Notes: generated from the letters alone by a model not told the origin. Shown: positions 24,909 through 33,149, counted from the stretch's first letter. The stretch is 64,000 bases of DNA from Plastoroseomonas hellenica (GCF_018129085.1 NZ_JAAGBB010000006.1:124001-188000); one strand, 5' to 3'. Made by a program: numbers and translations.

Positions 24909-26048
24909 ATGCCGCCCATCCTGATCGGTTCCGAGATTTACCGAGGGTCCACCTACGGCCCGAAGCATCCGCTGGCGATCCCACGGGTCTCGACGGCGCT
25001 CGACCTGATCCGGGCGCTCGGCTGGGTCGAGCCGGCGCGGTACCGCGACAGCCCGCGCGCGACGCCGGAGCAGCTCACCCGCTTCCATGCGCCGGACTAC
25101 ATCGCCGCCCTGATGCGGGCGGAGGCGACGCAGCTTGTGCCCGAGGCGGATCGGGCGCGCTTCCACATCGGCGCCCATGGCAACCCGGTCTACCCGGAGG
25201 TGTTCCGCCGGCCGGCGACCGGGGCGGGGGGCACCATGCTGGCCGCGGAGCTGACGCGGCAGGGCGGCATCGTGCACGTGCCGGGCGGCGGCACCCATCA
25301 CGGACGGCCCGACCGTGCCTCCGGCTTCTGCTACCTGAACGATGCGGTGCTGGGGCTGATGGGCTGGCTCGGGCAGGGGCTGACCAACATCCTCTATCTC
25401 GATCTGGATGCGCATCACGGCGATGGCGTGCAGGACGCCTTCCACGGGGATTCCAGCGTCTTCACCCTCTCGGTGCATGAGGGCGCGCGCTGGCCCTTCA
25501 CCGGCGAGGCCGGGGACGTGGCCGGCGGGCATGCGCGCAACATCCCGGTGCCGGAAGGCTACAATGACAGCGAGGCGGGCTGGGTGCTGCACCACGCCAT
25601 CCTGCCCATCATCCAGCATCTCCGCCCCCAGGCGATCATGATCCAGGCCGGGGCCGATGCGGTGGCGGAAGATCCGCTGTCCCGCCTGGCGCTCTCCAAC
25701 AATGCCTATCGCGCGACGCTCGCCGCTGTGATGGGGCTGGCGCCGCGGCTGATCCTGCTGGGCGGCGGCGGCTACAATCCCTGGTCGGTGGCGCGCTGCT
25801 GGGCCGGGCTCTGGGGCGTGCTGAACGGCTTCGCGCCGCCGGCCCGGCTGCCGCCGGCGGCGGAGGCGGTGCTGCGCGGCCTCACCTGGGCGCGGGCTGC
25901 CGGGCGCAATCCGCCGGAGCATTGGTTCACCACCTTGGCCGATCCGCCGCAGCCGCCGGTCCCGGTGCGTCCGGAGATCCGGGCGCTCTGCGCCACCGCA
26001 TTGCGCGACCTGCCCGAACCTCCCGAGGCCATGGAATCCGTGGCATAG
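24909..26048 (+). CDS. Histone-deacetylase-superfamily (AcuC-like) amidohydrolase
   Basis: The protein has 379 residues from ATG 24909; in-frame ATGs at 24894 and 24879 are possible and none has a clear ribosome site. Active-site features are complete: HVPGGGTHHGRPDRASGFCY (tandem His and the Phe-Cys tunnel), YLDLDAHHGDGVQDAFHGD (zinc-binding Asp-x-His), IQAGADAVAEDPLSRLALS (second zinc Asp) and GGGGYNP (transition-state Tyr). Such bacterial enzymes remove acyl groups from lysines, polyamines or other amides; AcuC acts on acetyl-CoA synthetase in some bacteria. The DUF192 gene follows 38 nt downstream. Confidence 0.9.
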   Translation: MPPILIGSEIYRGSTYGPKHPLAIPRVSTALDLIRALGWVEPARYRDSPRATPEQLTRFHAPDYIAALMRAEATQLVPEADRARFHIGAHGNPVYPEVFRRPATGAGGTMLAAELTRQGGIVHVPGGGTHHGRPDRASGFCYLNDAVLGLMGWLGQGLTNILYLDLDAHHGDGVQDAFHGDSSVFTLSVHEGARWPFTGEAGDVAGGHARNIPVPEGYNDSEAGWVLHHAILPIIQHLRPQAIMIQAGADAVAEDPLSRLALSNNAYRATLAAVMGLAPRLILLGGGGYNPWSVARCWAGLWGVLNGFAPPARLPPAAEAVLRGLTWARAAGRNPPEHWFTTLADPPQPPVPVRPEIRALCATALRDLPEPPEAMESVA

Positions 26049-26086
26049 AGGCGCCCGCCGGTCGACCGATCCCCGAGGAACAGCCC

Positions 26087-26560
26087 ATGCGGCGTCGCGC
26101 CCTTCTTCTTGCTACCCTTTTGCCCATGGCCGCCGCCGCCCAGCCCGGGGTGACCGAGCCGCAGCCCCGCCTGCCGACCGAGGCGCTGGTCATCGTGACC
26201 CGCGACGACCGGCGGCTCGAATTCACCGTCGAGATGGCGCTGGCCCCGGAGCAGCAGACGATCGGGCTGATGTTCCGCCCGGAGGTGAAGCCGGACGAGG
26301 GCATGCTGTTCGACTGGGGGCAGCCCCGCGAATCCGCGATGTGGATGCGCAACACGCTGGCCTCCCTCGACATGGTGTTCATCGCCGCCGATGGCCGCAT
26401 CCACCGCATCGCGGAACGTACCGTGCCGCGGAGCCTCGCGACCGTGGAAAGCCGCGGTCCGGTGCGGGCCACGCTGGAACTGGCGGCCGGCACGGCGGAG
26501 CGGCTGAACATCCGGGTCGGCGACCGGGTGCGGCATCGCCTGTTCGGCACCGCACCCTGA
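26087..26560 (+). CDS. DUF192 family secreted protein
   Basis: The protein has 157 residues from ATG 26087, with GAGGAA 6 nt upstream, and an N-terminal signal peptide (MRRRALLLATLLPMAAAAQP). The DUF192 domain is recognised by TIGLMFRPEVKPDEGMLFDW, AMWMRNTLASLDMVFIAADG and RIHRIAERTVPRS, ending in VGDRVRHRLFG. The family is common and exported; its biochemical role is not established. It lies 38 nt after the deacetylase gene and just before tRNA-Pro. A palindrome ATGGGCG-CC-CGCCCAT follows its stop. Confidence 0.9.
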   Translation: MRRRALLLATLLPMAAAAQPGVTEPQPRLPTEALVIVTRDDRRLEFTVEMALAPEQQTIGLMFRPEVKPDEGMLFDWGQPRESAMWMRNTLASLDMVFIAADGRIHRIAERTVPRSLATVESRGPVRATLELAAGTAERLNIRVGDRVRHRLFGTAP

Positions 26561-26603
26561 TGCTGGACGGAATGGGCGCCCGCCCATAGGGTGCGCCCGG
26601 TTC

Positions 26604-26677
26604 CGGGGTGTGGCGCAGCCTGGCAGCGCGTCTGTTTTGGGTACAGAAGGTCGTGGGTTCGAATCCCGCCACCCCGA
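26604..26677 (+). tRNA. tRNA-Pro (anticodon TGG)
   Basis: The acceptor arm CGGGGTG pairs with CACCCCG, the anticodon stem TCTGT/ACAGA encloses the loop TTTGGGT with anticodon TGG, and the T loop is TTCGAAT. The discriminator is A; CCA is not encoded. Confidence 0.95.
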
Positions 26678-26699
26678 TCGAACGACGAGGATCACGGCT

Positions 26700-27017
26700 A
26701 TGGCGCAGACCGCGCGCATCCATCAGGTGGCGAAATCCGCCATGCAGTCCGGCCGCGCCAACAGCGCGGAGTGGGTGCTGGACTGGGAGCCCGGCGAGGC
26801 GCAGCGCGCCGATCCGCTGACCGGCTGGGCCGGCTCGGGTGACACGCGCAGCCAGGTCCGGCTGCGGTTCCCGTCCCAGGAGGCCGCGGTCGCCTATGCT
26901 GAGGCGCGGGGGATTCCCTATCTGGTCGAAGCGCCGAAGCCGGTCGCGGCCACGATCAAGCCGAAGGCCTATGCCGATAATTTCCGTTTCGGCCGGACCG
27001 AGAACTGGTCCCACTGA
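26700..27017 (+). CDS. NDUFS4-like NADH:ubiquinone oxidoreductase accessory subunit
   Basis: The 105-residue protein starts at ATG 26700, with GAGGA 8 nt upstream. It carries the ETC complex I subunit conserved region: MQSGRANSAEWVLDWEPGEA, a divergent middle, VRLRFPSQEAAVAYAEARGI and the ending YADNFRFGRTENWSH. Alphaproteobacterial homologues of mitochondrial NDUFS4 are peripheral complex I subunits thought to stabilise the NADH-binding module. The nuo operon is not in this window. The gene is wedged between two tRNA genes, and a 31-bp piece of its coding sequence is repeated exactly at 28709-28739. Confidence 0.92.
   Translation: MAQTARIHQVAKSAMQSGRANSAEWVLDWEPGEAQRADPLTGWAGSGDTRSQVRLRFPSQEAAVAYAEARGIPYLVEAPKPVAATIKPKAYADNFRFGRTENWSH
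26800..26830 (+). repeat. 31-bp direct repeat, left copy (inside the NDUFS4-like gene)
   Basis: The 31 bases (CGCAGCGCGCC...GGCTGGGC) are identical to 28709-28739, 1909 bp away. Confidence 0.9.
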
Positions 27018-27062
27018 GGCGGTTTTGCGCTGCCGGGTGGGTGCCGCCCGGCAACGAAACAA

Positions 27063-27139
27063 GCGCCCTTAGCTCAACTGGATAGAGCATCCGGCTTCTA
27101 CCCGGATGGTTGGGGGTTCGAGTCCCTCAGGGCGCGCCA
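27063..27139 (+). tRNA. tRNA-Arg (anticodon TCT)
   Basis: The acceptor arm GCGCCCT pairs with AGGGCGC, the D arm contains GCTC/GAGC, the anticodon stem TCCGG/CCGGA encloses CTTCTAC with anticodon TCT, and the T loop is TTCGAGT. Discriminator G and an encoded CCA complete it. Confidence 0.95.
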
Positions 27140-27235
27140 TATCCCGCCTCAAGCGTGAACGCTGCCAAATTCAGGCCTTCGGACGTCCCGATAGGGCCGT
27201 ACCGGCCCGCAACAGGCTCGGAGGCCCCGTCCGGT

Positions 27236-28651
27236 ATGACAGCAGAAGGCGCCACGTCCGGCTCAGGCCGCTGGCCCGACACCTTTGCGGTCGCCGCGGC
27301 GTCGAGCCTTCTGGCGGTTCTTGCGGTGACGACCTTCGGTGTCGTCGCGACGCCGGATACGCCGGCCTATCTCCACTACGCCGAGCTCCTGCGGGGTGGT
27401 CCTCTTCCGTCCGGGGAGGATTTGCTGCGCTCCGGCTTTCAGCCCACGGCACTTTTCCGCACGCCCGGGTATCCGGGCCTCATTGCGGCGGTTCAGTATC
27501 TTGATCCATCCCACTGGATGGCGATCCTCATCACCATCCAGATCGCCGCGCAGGCTGCGGTCGCGGCCGCCGCTCATCGCGCCGGGTTGGCGTTGCGCCT
27601 CGGTCGCCGGCTTGCGCTGGCCGCGGCGCTGATGCCGGCCACCGGCTTCGCGGCCATTGCGCAGATCATGGTGCTGACCGACGCGGTCTATGCGGCGCTG
27701 GTCACGCTCGCGCTGCTCCTGCTGCTGAGGGCCGGGCTGGCGGGTGGGCGCATCCTTCCGGTGCTGGCGGCGGGGCTCCTGCTCGCGGCCGCCACGACGG
27801 TGCGGGAGGTGACCCCATTTCTTGCGCTGCTATTCCTCCCGGCGGCAGCGATCGCAGCCGGCCCGCGGAGGCGCCTAGTCGGAATGGGGCTCCTGGCCGG
27901 GCCGATCGTACTGGCCACGGGCTGGATAATGCTGTCGCACCACGCACGGTCAGGCCATGCGGTGTTGTCCACCACCCGGCAGATCGTCATGGTTCAGGCA
28001 CTCCTGCCTGCCCTGAAACGCGGCGTCGCCATCTATCACGGCGATGACCTCTATGACCGCACCGCGCGAGAGACCGTGGTCCCGCTTGGCTATGAGGGCA
28101 TCGATATCCTGAATTCGCGGCTGTTCGAGGCCGGCCTGAGTTCGCCCGAGATCGCGGCACTCGCTTCGGCCCGCTACATGCGTGCCTGGCGGGAATATCC
28201 GCTTCAGATGATGCGAGGCATCATGACGCGGTTCCCGGCCAGGATGCTCTGGATCGCCTTCGCGCCGGTGGACACGGTCGCCGACCTGCATCGGTATTCG
28301 GGAAGCGCACGGCCTTGGTTCGGGCGGGAGGCGGAACTCCTGCGGCGGCTCGGGCAGGGCTCGGTGCTGGCCGGGTTCCTGCTCCTGGCGCTGGTCCTCG
28401 GAAGAATGGTGGGCGTGGCGGTCACCATCGCAGCCCTCGCTGCGCCCCTGCTGATCAGCCGTCGCGACGCCCGTTATTGGCCGCTGCTTGCCATGTGGCT
28501 GGCGTCCGGGGCCTTCCTCGCGGTCTACCTGCCGGTGCACCTGGAGACGCGCTACCTGTTGCCGATCATTCCGCTGCTCTGCCTGCTGGGATGTGCCGTG
28601 CTGCACAAGATCTGGCATGGAATGCGGAGAAATCAGAAAGTTGCGGACTAG
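27236..28651 (+). CDS. Polytopic membrane protein, GT-C/ArnT-like glycosyltransferase candidate
   Basis: The protein has 471 residues from ATG 27236, with GAGG 11 nt upstream; the frame is open from within tRNA-Arg, but that part cannot be coding. About ten hydrophobic helices are predicted. The first extracytoplasmic loop holds the acidic motif TPDTPAYLHYAELLRGG, and a later loop RTPGYPG resembles GT-C/PMT-family glycosyltransferases that use polyprenyl-linked sugars. The C-terminal part contains LPVHLETRYLLPIIPLLCLL, a typical ending of that group. No sugar-pathway neighbours are present. It directly follows tRNA-Arg and is bracketed by the 31-bp repeat, suggesting later arrival. Confidence 0.65.
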   Translation: MTAEGATSGSGRWPDTFAVAAASSLLAVLAVTTFGVVATPDTPAYLHYAELLRGGPLPSGEDLLRSGFQPTALFRTPGYPGLIAAVQYLDPSHWMAILITIQIAAQAAVAAAAHRAGLALRLGRRLALAAALMPATGFAAIAQIMVLTDAVYAALVTLALLLLLRAGLAGGRILPVLAAGLLLAAATTVREVTPFLALLFLPAAAIAAGPRRRLVGMGLLAGPIVLATGWIMLSHHARSGHAVLSTTRQIVMVQALLPALKRGVAIYHGDDLYDRTARETVVPLGYEGIDILNSRLFEAGLSSPEIAALASARYMRAWREYPLQMMRGIMTRFPARMLWIAFAPVDTVADLHRYSGSARPWFGREAELLRRLGQGSVLAGFLLLALVLGRMVGVAVTIAALAAPLLISRRDARYWPLLAMWLASGAFLAVYLPVHLETRYLLPIIPLLCLLGCAVLHKIWHGMRRNQKVAD

Positions 28652-28708
28652 GTGGCTGATCCCGGGGTCTGATCGTACAGCATGGTCAAGAGCGCCTGAG
28701 GGCACTGA

Positions 28709-28739
28709 CGCAGCGCGCCGATCCGCTGACCGGCTGGGC
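28709..28739 (+). repeat. 31-bp direct repeat, right copy
   Basis: An exact copy of positions 26800-26830 of the NDUFS4-like gene, here in non-coding sequence between the GT-C-like gene and the glycolipid-binding-domain gene. Confidence 0.9.
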
Positions 28740-28754
28740 ATGCCGCCGCACAGG

Positions 28755-29318
28755 TCAGGCGGGCGGCGCCACGCGTTCGAACAGATGTTCGTAATGCAGC
28801 ACCAGTCCAGCATCGTCCACCGCCAGATCGGCTTCGAAACCGCGGGACAGGCCGAGATCGACGTAGCGCAGCCGCCCAGGCCCCTGCCGGTCGTAGCGTT
28901 GGCTCGACCGCGTAACCGTCAGCGCGGGCCCGTCGATGAAGGCGATATCCAGGGGCAGGCTCTCTCCGATACCCTCCGGTGTCCTGCGAATCGGGAAGGT
29001 GTTGCAGAACGGCGTGACCGACAGGTCCGGCTCCTCGGCGCCTTCAAGGTCCGGGCGGGGCAGGCCGTCCACCCGCCAACCGGTTCCGGCGCGCTCCAGG
29101 CGCAAGACACCATGGCCTTGCGAGTTCCAGCGTTCGACAGTGACAGACTGGGCGCGCCATTCGAGGTCGAGCCGCCAGCGGTGCTCGAGGCGAAATCCTC
29201 CGGCTCCGAGGCAGATCACCGTGGACGTGGCCGTAACGCCACCGGGTTCGATGGCAAGTTCCAGGCGTTCGAGGCCCTCGACATCGGTCCGGCGCCAAAA
29301 AAGGACGGATGCGCTCAT
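28755..29318 (-). CDS. Putative glycolipid-binding domain protein
   Basis: The protein has 187 residues from ATG 29318, with AAGGAG 9 nt upstream; an earlier in-frame start lacks a ribosome site. The sequence is an all-beta pattern: FWRRTDVEGLERLELAIEPG, FRLEHRWRLDLEWRAQSVTV, GWRVDGLPRPDLEGAEEPDL, VTPFCNTFPIRRTPEGIG and LRYVDLGLSRGFEADLAVDD. This matches the putative glycolipid-binding family (spuA-type fold) of unknown physiological role. No signal peptide is present. It lies about 147 nt downstream of the arginase-like gene in the same direction. Confidence 0.8.
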   Translation of the reverse strand: MSASVLFWRRTDVEGLERLELAIEPGGVTATSTVICLGAGGFRLEHRWRLDLEWRAQSVTVERWNSQGHGVLRLERAGTGWRVDGLPRPDLEGAEEPDLSVTPFCNTFPIRRTPEGIGESLPLDIAFIDGPALTVTRSSQRYDRQGPGRLRYVDLGLSRGFEADLAVDDAGLVLHYEHLFERVAPPA

Positions 29319-29464
29319 GCTCGGGGGCTCCTTCGTTAGTCTGACGGCTGCTGTTCCGGGGATAGCTGTTCCCATCTTTCATCTGCATCGGCGCAGATCA
29401 CTCTTCTGGGGGCGCCAAATCTACGCCGGAGCACAATCTCCACGGCACTCGCACGTGAGGCAGG

Positions 29465-30355
29465 TCAGGCCGGCAAGGCCTCGGTCAGCATGGCGATCAA
29501 ACGATCGAATGCTGCGCGCTCATCGGGCGCGTGGTCAGGGTTGACTTCGGTCACCGTCAGTGCGCGCCAGTTCGGGGCGGCGACCAGCAGGGCAAGCGCC
29601 GCTGCAAGTGCGTCGAAGCTCAGGCCGTCGCAGCGCCGAATATTCTCCGCGATCGGGAAGTCGGTGAAACTCAGCACATCGACGTCGAGGTGAATGAGAA
29701 GCCGGTCGTAACGCGCGCCCCAAGCCGCCGCGCGTCGGGCCGCGGCGATCGGATCTGCCTTGACCTCCGCGAGCGCGATCAGCCCGAGATCGAGCGCGTG
29801 CATCGCCTCTGCCTCGGGGGGAGTGATGTTGTCTGCAGCGAAGTACAGGATATCGGCCGGCGCGAGCATCGGTCGGCGCGGGCCGAGACCGCTCAGCGCC
29901 GCCTCCGTGCCCGGACGGTCGAGCAGATGCGCGACGCCGGTCCAATCGAGCGCGCCGTCGCTCGTCTCGGGCGTGTTCAGATCGACATCGAGATCGATGT
30001 AGATCAGCCCGACCGAGTGTTCGTCGCGCAGCGCCCCGGCCACGGTTCCAAGCTCGACCGTGCAGTCGCCGCCGAGCACGAGCGCCGCCCCGCCGCCGGC
30101 CATCGCTTCCCCCACCTTGTCGGCCACGGCCGCGGCCGTGCGACGGACGGCGTCAAGGTTCATGGCCTTGGGACGTTGCGGGTCCGGCCGCCAGCGGAAG
30201 CTTGGTACATCTCCATGGTCATTCACCCGCCGGCCGGATCCCGCCAGCGCCGGGACCAGCCCATGGCGCCGGAAGGCAGCCGGGGCCTTTTCCTGTCCCG
30301 GCGCATAGGCACCGGCGCTCGAAGGGGCACCAACGAGGCAGAGGGTGCGGGTCAT
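29465..30355 (-). CDS. Arginase/agmatinase-fold family protein
   Basis: The protein has 296 residues. ATG 30355 follows AGGAG by 8 nt; a TTG seven codons earlier is less likely. The ureohydrolase fold is seen, but with changed metal motifs: the usual GGDHS is GGDCTVELG, DAHxD is YIDLDVDLNTPETSD, and the last site is HLDVDVLSFTDFPIAEN. The Asp ligands are mostly kept while the first His is Cys and the second is Asp-Val, so catalysis on arginine cannot be assumed. Relatives with such motifs have been called arginase family proteins without tested function. A frameshifted gene remnant lies immediately upstream. Confidence 0.8.
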   Translation of the reverse strand: MTRTLCLVGAPSSAGAYAPGQEKAPAAFRRHGLVPALAGSGRRVNDHGDVPSFRWRPDPQRPKAMNLDAVRRTAAAVADKVGEAMAGGGAALVLGGDCTVELGTVAGALRDEHSVGLIYIDLDVDLNTPETSDGALDWTGVAHLLDRPGTEAALSGLGPRRPMLAPADILYFAADNITPPEAEAMHALDLGLIALAEVKADPIAAARRAAAWGARYDRLLIHLDVDVLSFTDFPIAENIRRCDGLSFDALAAALALLVAAPNWRALTVTEVNPDHAPDERAAFDRLIAMLTEALPA

Positions 30356-30424
30356 CTTCGCAACTCCTGTGCTCAAATAGCGGTACGGCCTGGCTTTCTA
30401 CCCGATGTGCCGCAAATCGCCCGC

Positions 30425-30660
30425 TCACTTGCGGCGGCGCTCTTCGTCCCGGGTCCAATAGACCTCGCGGCCGGCATCAGGTCGTTGGGCGCAATGGCAA
30501 CCTGCGGTGCTTCGAACTGGGCGACGAAGCGACGTTCGGCGCGGCCTTCCGCATCGGTGTGGGTCGCCAGACGCGGCGTGAAGGAAGGCAGCATAATCAC
30601 CACGCGCCACCCCTGCGCCACGGCGTCCACCGCCTCCGGCGTCAGGGCATAGCAGGCTTC
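30425..30660 (-). pseudogene. Frameshifted remnant of the 3' end of secreted-protein gene X
   Basis: Read in reverse, this stretch encodes GRAERRFVAQFEAPQ and then, after a 1-nt shift near 30480, REVYWTRDEERRRK-stop. The intact gene at 34468-35703 ends NAERRFVAQFEAPQNG...GEVYWTRDEDRRRK-stop. Compared with the intact copy, the remnant has 32 rather than 33 bases across the shift. Upstream of the match, the frame continues to the TGA of the coiled-coil gene at 30679 without a start codon of its own. It is therefore a partial, broken duplicate at the far end of the same gene cluster. Confidence 0.8.
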
Positions 30661-30678
30661 ACGGGCCCAGTGGCGGGC

Positions 30679-32220
30679 TCAAACCGACCCGCCGGTGCGG
30701 AAGCCGCCGCTGGAGTCGCTGTCGCCAGTCCGGAAGCCGCCCGGATCGCTCCGGCCGCCGCCGCCCCAGTCGTTGTCATCCTTGACGCCGCCACCGCTCG
30801 AAGGCGGTTTGGAGGGGCGGCCCCAGACCGATCCGGTGTCGGCGCCCCAGGGGCCGGAGGAGTGACTTCCCCAAGGATCCGGCGCCTGGCCCCAGGGGCC
30901 CGGCTGCGGCCTGTTCCAGGGGCTTGGCAGGCCGCCGCGCCCCCACGGGTCGTTGCCCGGGGTACGTTGCCGCTCCATGCGGTCCCAGAAGCCGTCGCGG
31001 GACAGTCCGCCACGCAGCACCTCACTCACCAGGACGCCAATCAGCGCAGCGGTCTGAAAGCCCCAGTCGCTGTGCTCGACGCCCCGGCCTTGCATGTCGT
31101 GCCGCAGGGACTGGATGTCGGCCAGCCGCCGCTGCGCCGAATCAGCCTGCGACCGCGCGTCCTGCAGCGCGCGCTCGACCCGCGCGCGTTCGGTCGCCGT
31201 GACCTCCAGCCGCGCGACGATGGCGTCATCCTCCTGCGTCGGCGTGCGCGCCGCCAGCTCGCGCAGCGCGCGCAGCGGCTGCGCGCCGATCGCAGCCTCG
31301 AGCTGGCGCATCGCGGCGCGGGAGGCATCGTCCTCTCCGGCGGCCAGCGCACCGCGCTTCGCTTCCGCCTCCGCCAGCGCCGTGTGCGCGGCGGTCACCG
31401 CATCCTCCAGTGCCTGCATGGCGGTGGCGCTGGGTCCATCACCGGGCGCCGGCAGGCCGGCAAGGGCGCGGCGCCGGTCCACCATCGCCCGCACCGCCGC
31501 ATCCGCTGCTTCCCGCATCTGCCGCGCATGCGCCTCAAGATGCCCGGGCAGTTCGGAGAGCAGAGCATAGGACAGCCGCGCGGGCTCGTACCGCGCCAGC
31601 CGCGCCACCCAGCTATCGATGCAGCGCACCAGCGGAGAGGCGCGATAGCGCCCGGTGCCGAAGCCGCGGTCCCAGAGATAGGCGAAGAGCGGATCGTCGC
31701 GATAGGGCCTGCCCTTCTCCTCCAGGTCGCGTTGGGCGAAGGACGCCTTCTGCTCCGCATGCTGCGCGACGCGCTCCGCATCCGCGGCGATGGCGGTGAG
31801 GTGGCGATACTCCTCATCCTCGCCCGCCTTGGCCTCGGCGGCGCGCAGCGCGGCGGCCTGCTCCCGCTCTGCGGCGAGACGCTTCTCCGCCTCGGCGTCG
31901 CGGCGCGCCTCGGCGGCAGTCAATGCCGCGCGGGCGGCGACCACGGCCTGCTGCGCCTGTTCAAGCCCCGCGGCCCGCTGACGCAGGCCGTCGCGGACCT
32001 GGGCCGTCGCCGCATCCAGCCGGTCGATCGCCGTCGTCCCGTCCTTGATCTCCGCAAGGTGGAGCCGGGCGAGCTCGCGGAGCGCCGCCGCTTCCTCCTG
32101 CCGCAGCCCCTCCCACCGTGCGGCGAGCTGGTCTGTCTCCGCCCGGGCGGCCGAGGCCTCGCGCTGCGCCTCGGCCAGGCGCGCATCGGTCTCCTGCAAC
32201 ACGGCGACGCCGCTCACCAT
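30679..32220 (-). CDS. Coiled-coil protein with C-terminal Pro-Trp-Gly repeats (gene C of the cluster)
   Basis: The protein has 513 residues from ATG 32220, which overlaps the stop of gene B by 7 nt; GTG 32217 is an alternative. Residues 1 to about 390 are Ala/Glu/Arg-rich heptad-like helix with a short non-helical segment near 190 (YRDDPLFAYLWDRGFG). A short hydrophobic stretch follows (WGFQTAALIGVLVSEVLRGG). The last 110 residues are low complexity with six PWG-like units (DPWGRG, SPWNRP, GPWGQA, DPWGSH, GPWGAD, SVWGRP) and a final duplicated GGFRTG. No enzymatic motif was found. It is the last gene of a four-gene reverse cluster; function unknown, possibly envelope- or scaffold-related. 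Confidence 0.8.
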   Translation of the reverse strand: MVSGVAVLQETDARLAEAQREASAARAETDQLAARWEGLRQEEAAALRELARLHLAEIKDGTTAIDRLDAATAQVRDGLRQRAAGLEQAQQAVVAARAALTAAEARRDAEAEKRLAAEREQAAALRAAEAKAGEDEEYRHLTAIAADAERVAQHAEQKASFAQRDLEEKGRPYRDDPLFAYLWDRGFGTGRYRASPLVRCIDSWVARLARYEPARLSYALLSELPGHLEAHARQMREAADAAVRAMVDRRRALAGLPAPGDGPSATAMQALEDAVTAAHTALAEAEAKRGALAAGEDDASRAAMRQLEAAIGAQPLRALRELAARTPTQEDDAIVARLEVTATERARVERALQDARSQADSAQRRLADIQSLRHDMQGRGVEHSDWGFQTAALIGVLVSEVLRGGLSRDGFWDRMERQRTPGNDPWGRGGLPSPWNRPQPGPWGQAPDPWGSHSSGPWGADTGSVWGRPSKPPSSGGGVKDDNDWGGGGRSDPGGFRTGDSDSSGGFRTGGSV

Positions 32221-33149
32221 GACAGGATCGCCCCTCCGGCGGTCTGCACCGTCCACGCCGTCTCCAGCGTGCCGGCCCGTTTCTGGCCGATGACGGGCTG
32301 GTCCAGGATACCGTCGGCGAGCTTGTCGCGGCGCACCCGCTCAAATTCCGCTTCCGGCACGCGCAGCCCCCAGCGCGACACGCGCGCGGTGCTGCCGTCC
32401 TCCTCACTGGTGACGGGCACGGTGACCGTGCGGCCGTCGCGGTCCACCGCTTCGACGATCAGATAGTAGTTGCGCGCACGCGGATTGGCGGCCGGCACGC
32501 GCCAGATGGCGGAAGGCTCGCGCGGCCGGTTGACGATCCGCACGCTGTAGGCGGTGGAGAGGCGGACAGCGAGGTCGGCGAGTGCTGTCCGCCTGGCGCG
32601 GGCTTCCGCCAGGTTGCCGGCGCGCGCGGCGGCCTCGCCCTCTGCCAGCAGACGCGCGGCATCGGCGCGCGGCGCCGCTTCCTGCGTGCCGGCCAGGACG
32701 CGGTCATGCTCGGCGCGCAGCGCGCGGGGCAGTTCCTCCGTCAATTCGCGGGTCACCGCCGCGGCCTCGCGCTGGCGCGGCATGGTGACCGTGACGTGCC
32801 AGGCACCCCAGAACAGGATGGTCACGCCCAGCGCCGCCAGGACCGGGCGCCGCCAGCGCGCACGGGTGGCCCAGAGGGTCGCCAGGCGGCGGCGCCAGCC
32901 CTCGCCGCTGCGCATATAGGCGAAGCGCTTCTCCTCCAGCGCCGCGATGCCCTGGTCGAGCACGCGGTCCGGCACGTCGATGCCCTGGCTCCTGTAGATC
33001 TCGCGCAGGCGCTCGCGCAGCCTGGCCTGGCGCTGGTCGCCTGCGAGCTCACGCTCGACCAGGCGATCGGCATGGCGGATCGTATCCACCACGTCCATCG
33101 CCAGCATGGTCTCGTTCAGCGCGGGCGCGCCCGCGGGAGCGTCAGGCAT
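32214..33149 (-). CDS. DUF6384-like single-span membrane protein (gene B)
   Basis: The protein has 311 residues from ATG 33149; a TTG at 33161 is possible. The N-terminal 95 residues are soluble and helical (LVERELAGDQRQARLRERLR, GIDVPDRVLDQGIAALEEKR). One membrane helix lies near residues 102-123 (PVLAALGVTILFWGAWHVTV). A helical region with Ala repeats leads into a beta-rich domain (YYLIVEAVDRDGRTVTVPVT, SRWGLRVPEAEFERVRRDKL) that ends TVQTAGGAILSW. The arrangement resembles proteins annotated DUF6384, from memory and not verified. It overlaps genes A and C by 8 and 7 nt. Confidence 0.78.
   Translation of the reverse strand: MPDAPAGAPALNETMLAMDVVDTIRHADRLVERELAGDQRQARLRERLREIYRSQGIDVPDRVLDQGIAALEEKRFAYMRSGEGWRRRLATLWATRARWRRPVLAALGVTILFWGAWHVTVTMPRQREAAAVTRELTEELPRALRAEHDRVLAGTQEAAPRADAARLLAEGEAAARAGNLAEARARRTALADLAVRLSTAYSVRIVNRPREPSAIWRVPAANPRARNYYLIVEAVDRDGRTVTVPVTSEEDGSTARVSRWGLRVPEAEFERVRRDKLADGILDQPVIGQKRAGTLETAWTVQTAGGAILSW

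Noticed and set aside
27110-27235. Longer N terminus of the GT-C-like protein starting inside tRNA-Arg
   Set aside because: The frame is open but would start within the tRNA T arm; ATG 27236 starts close to the first membrane helix and has GAGG upstream.
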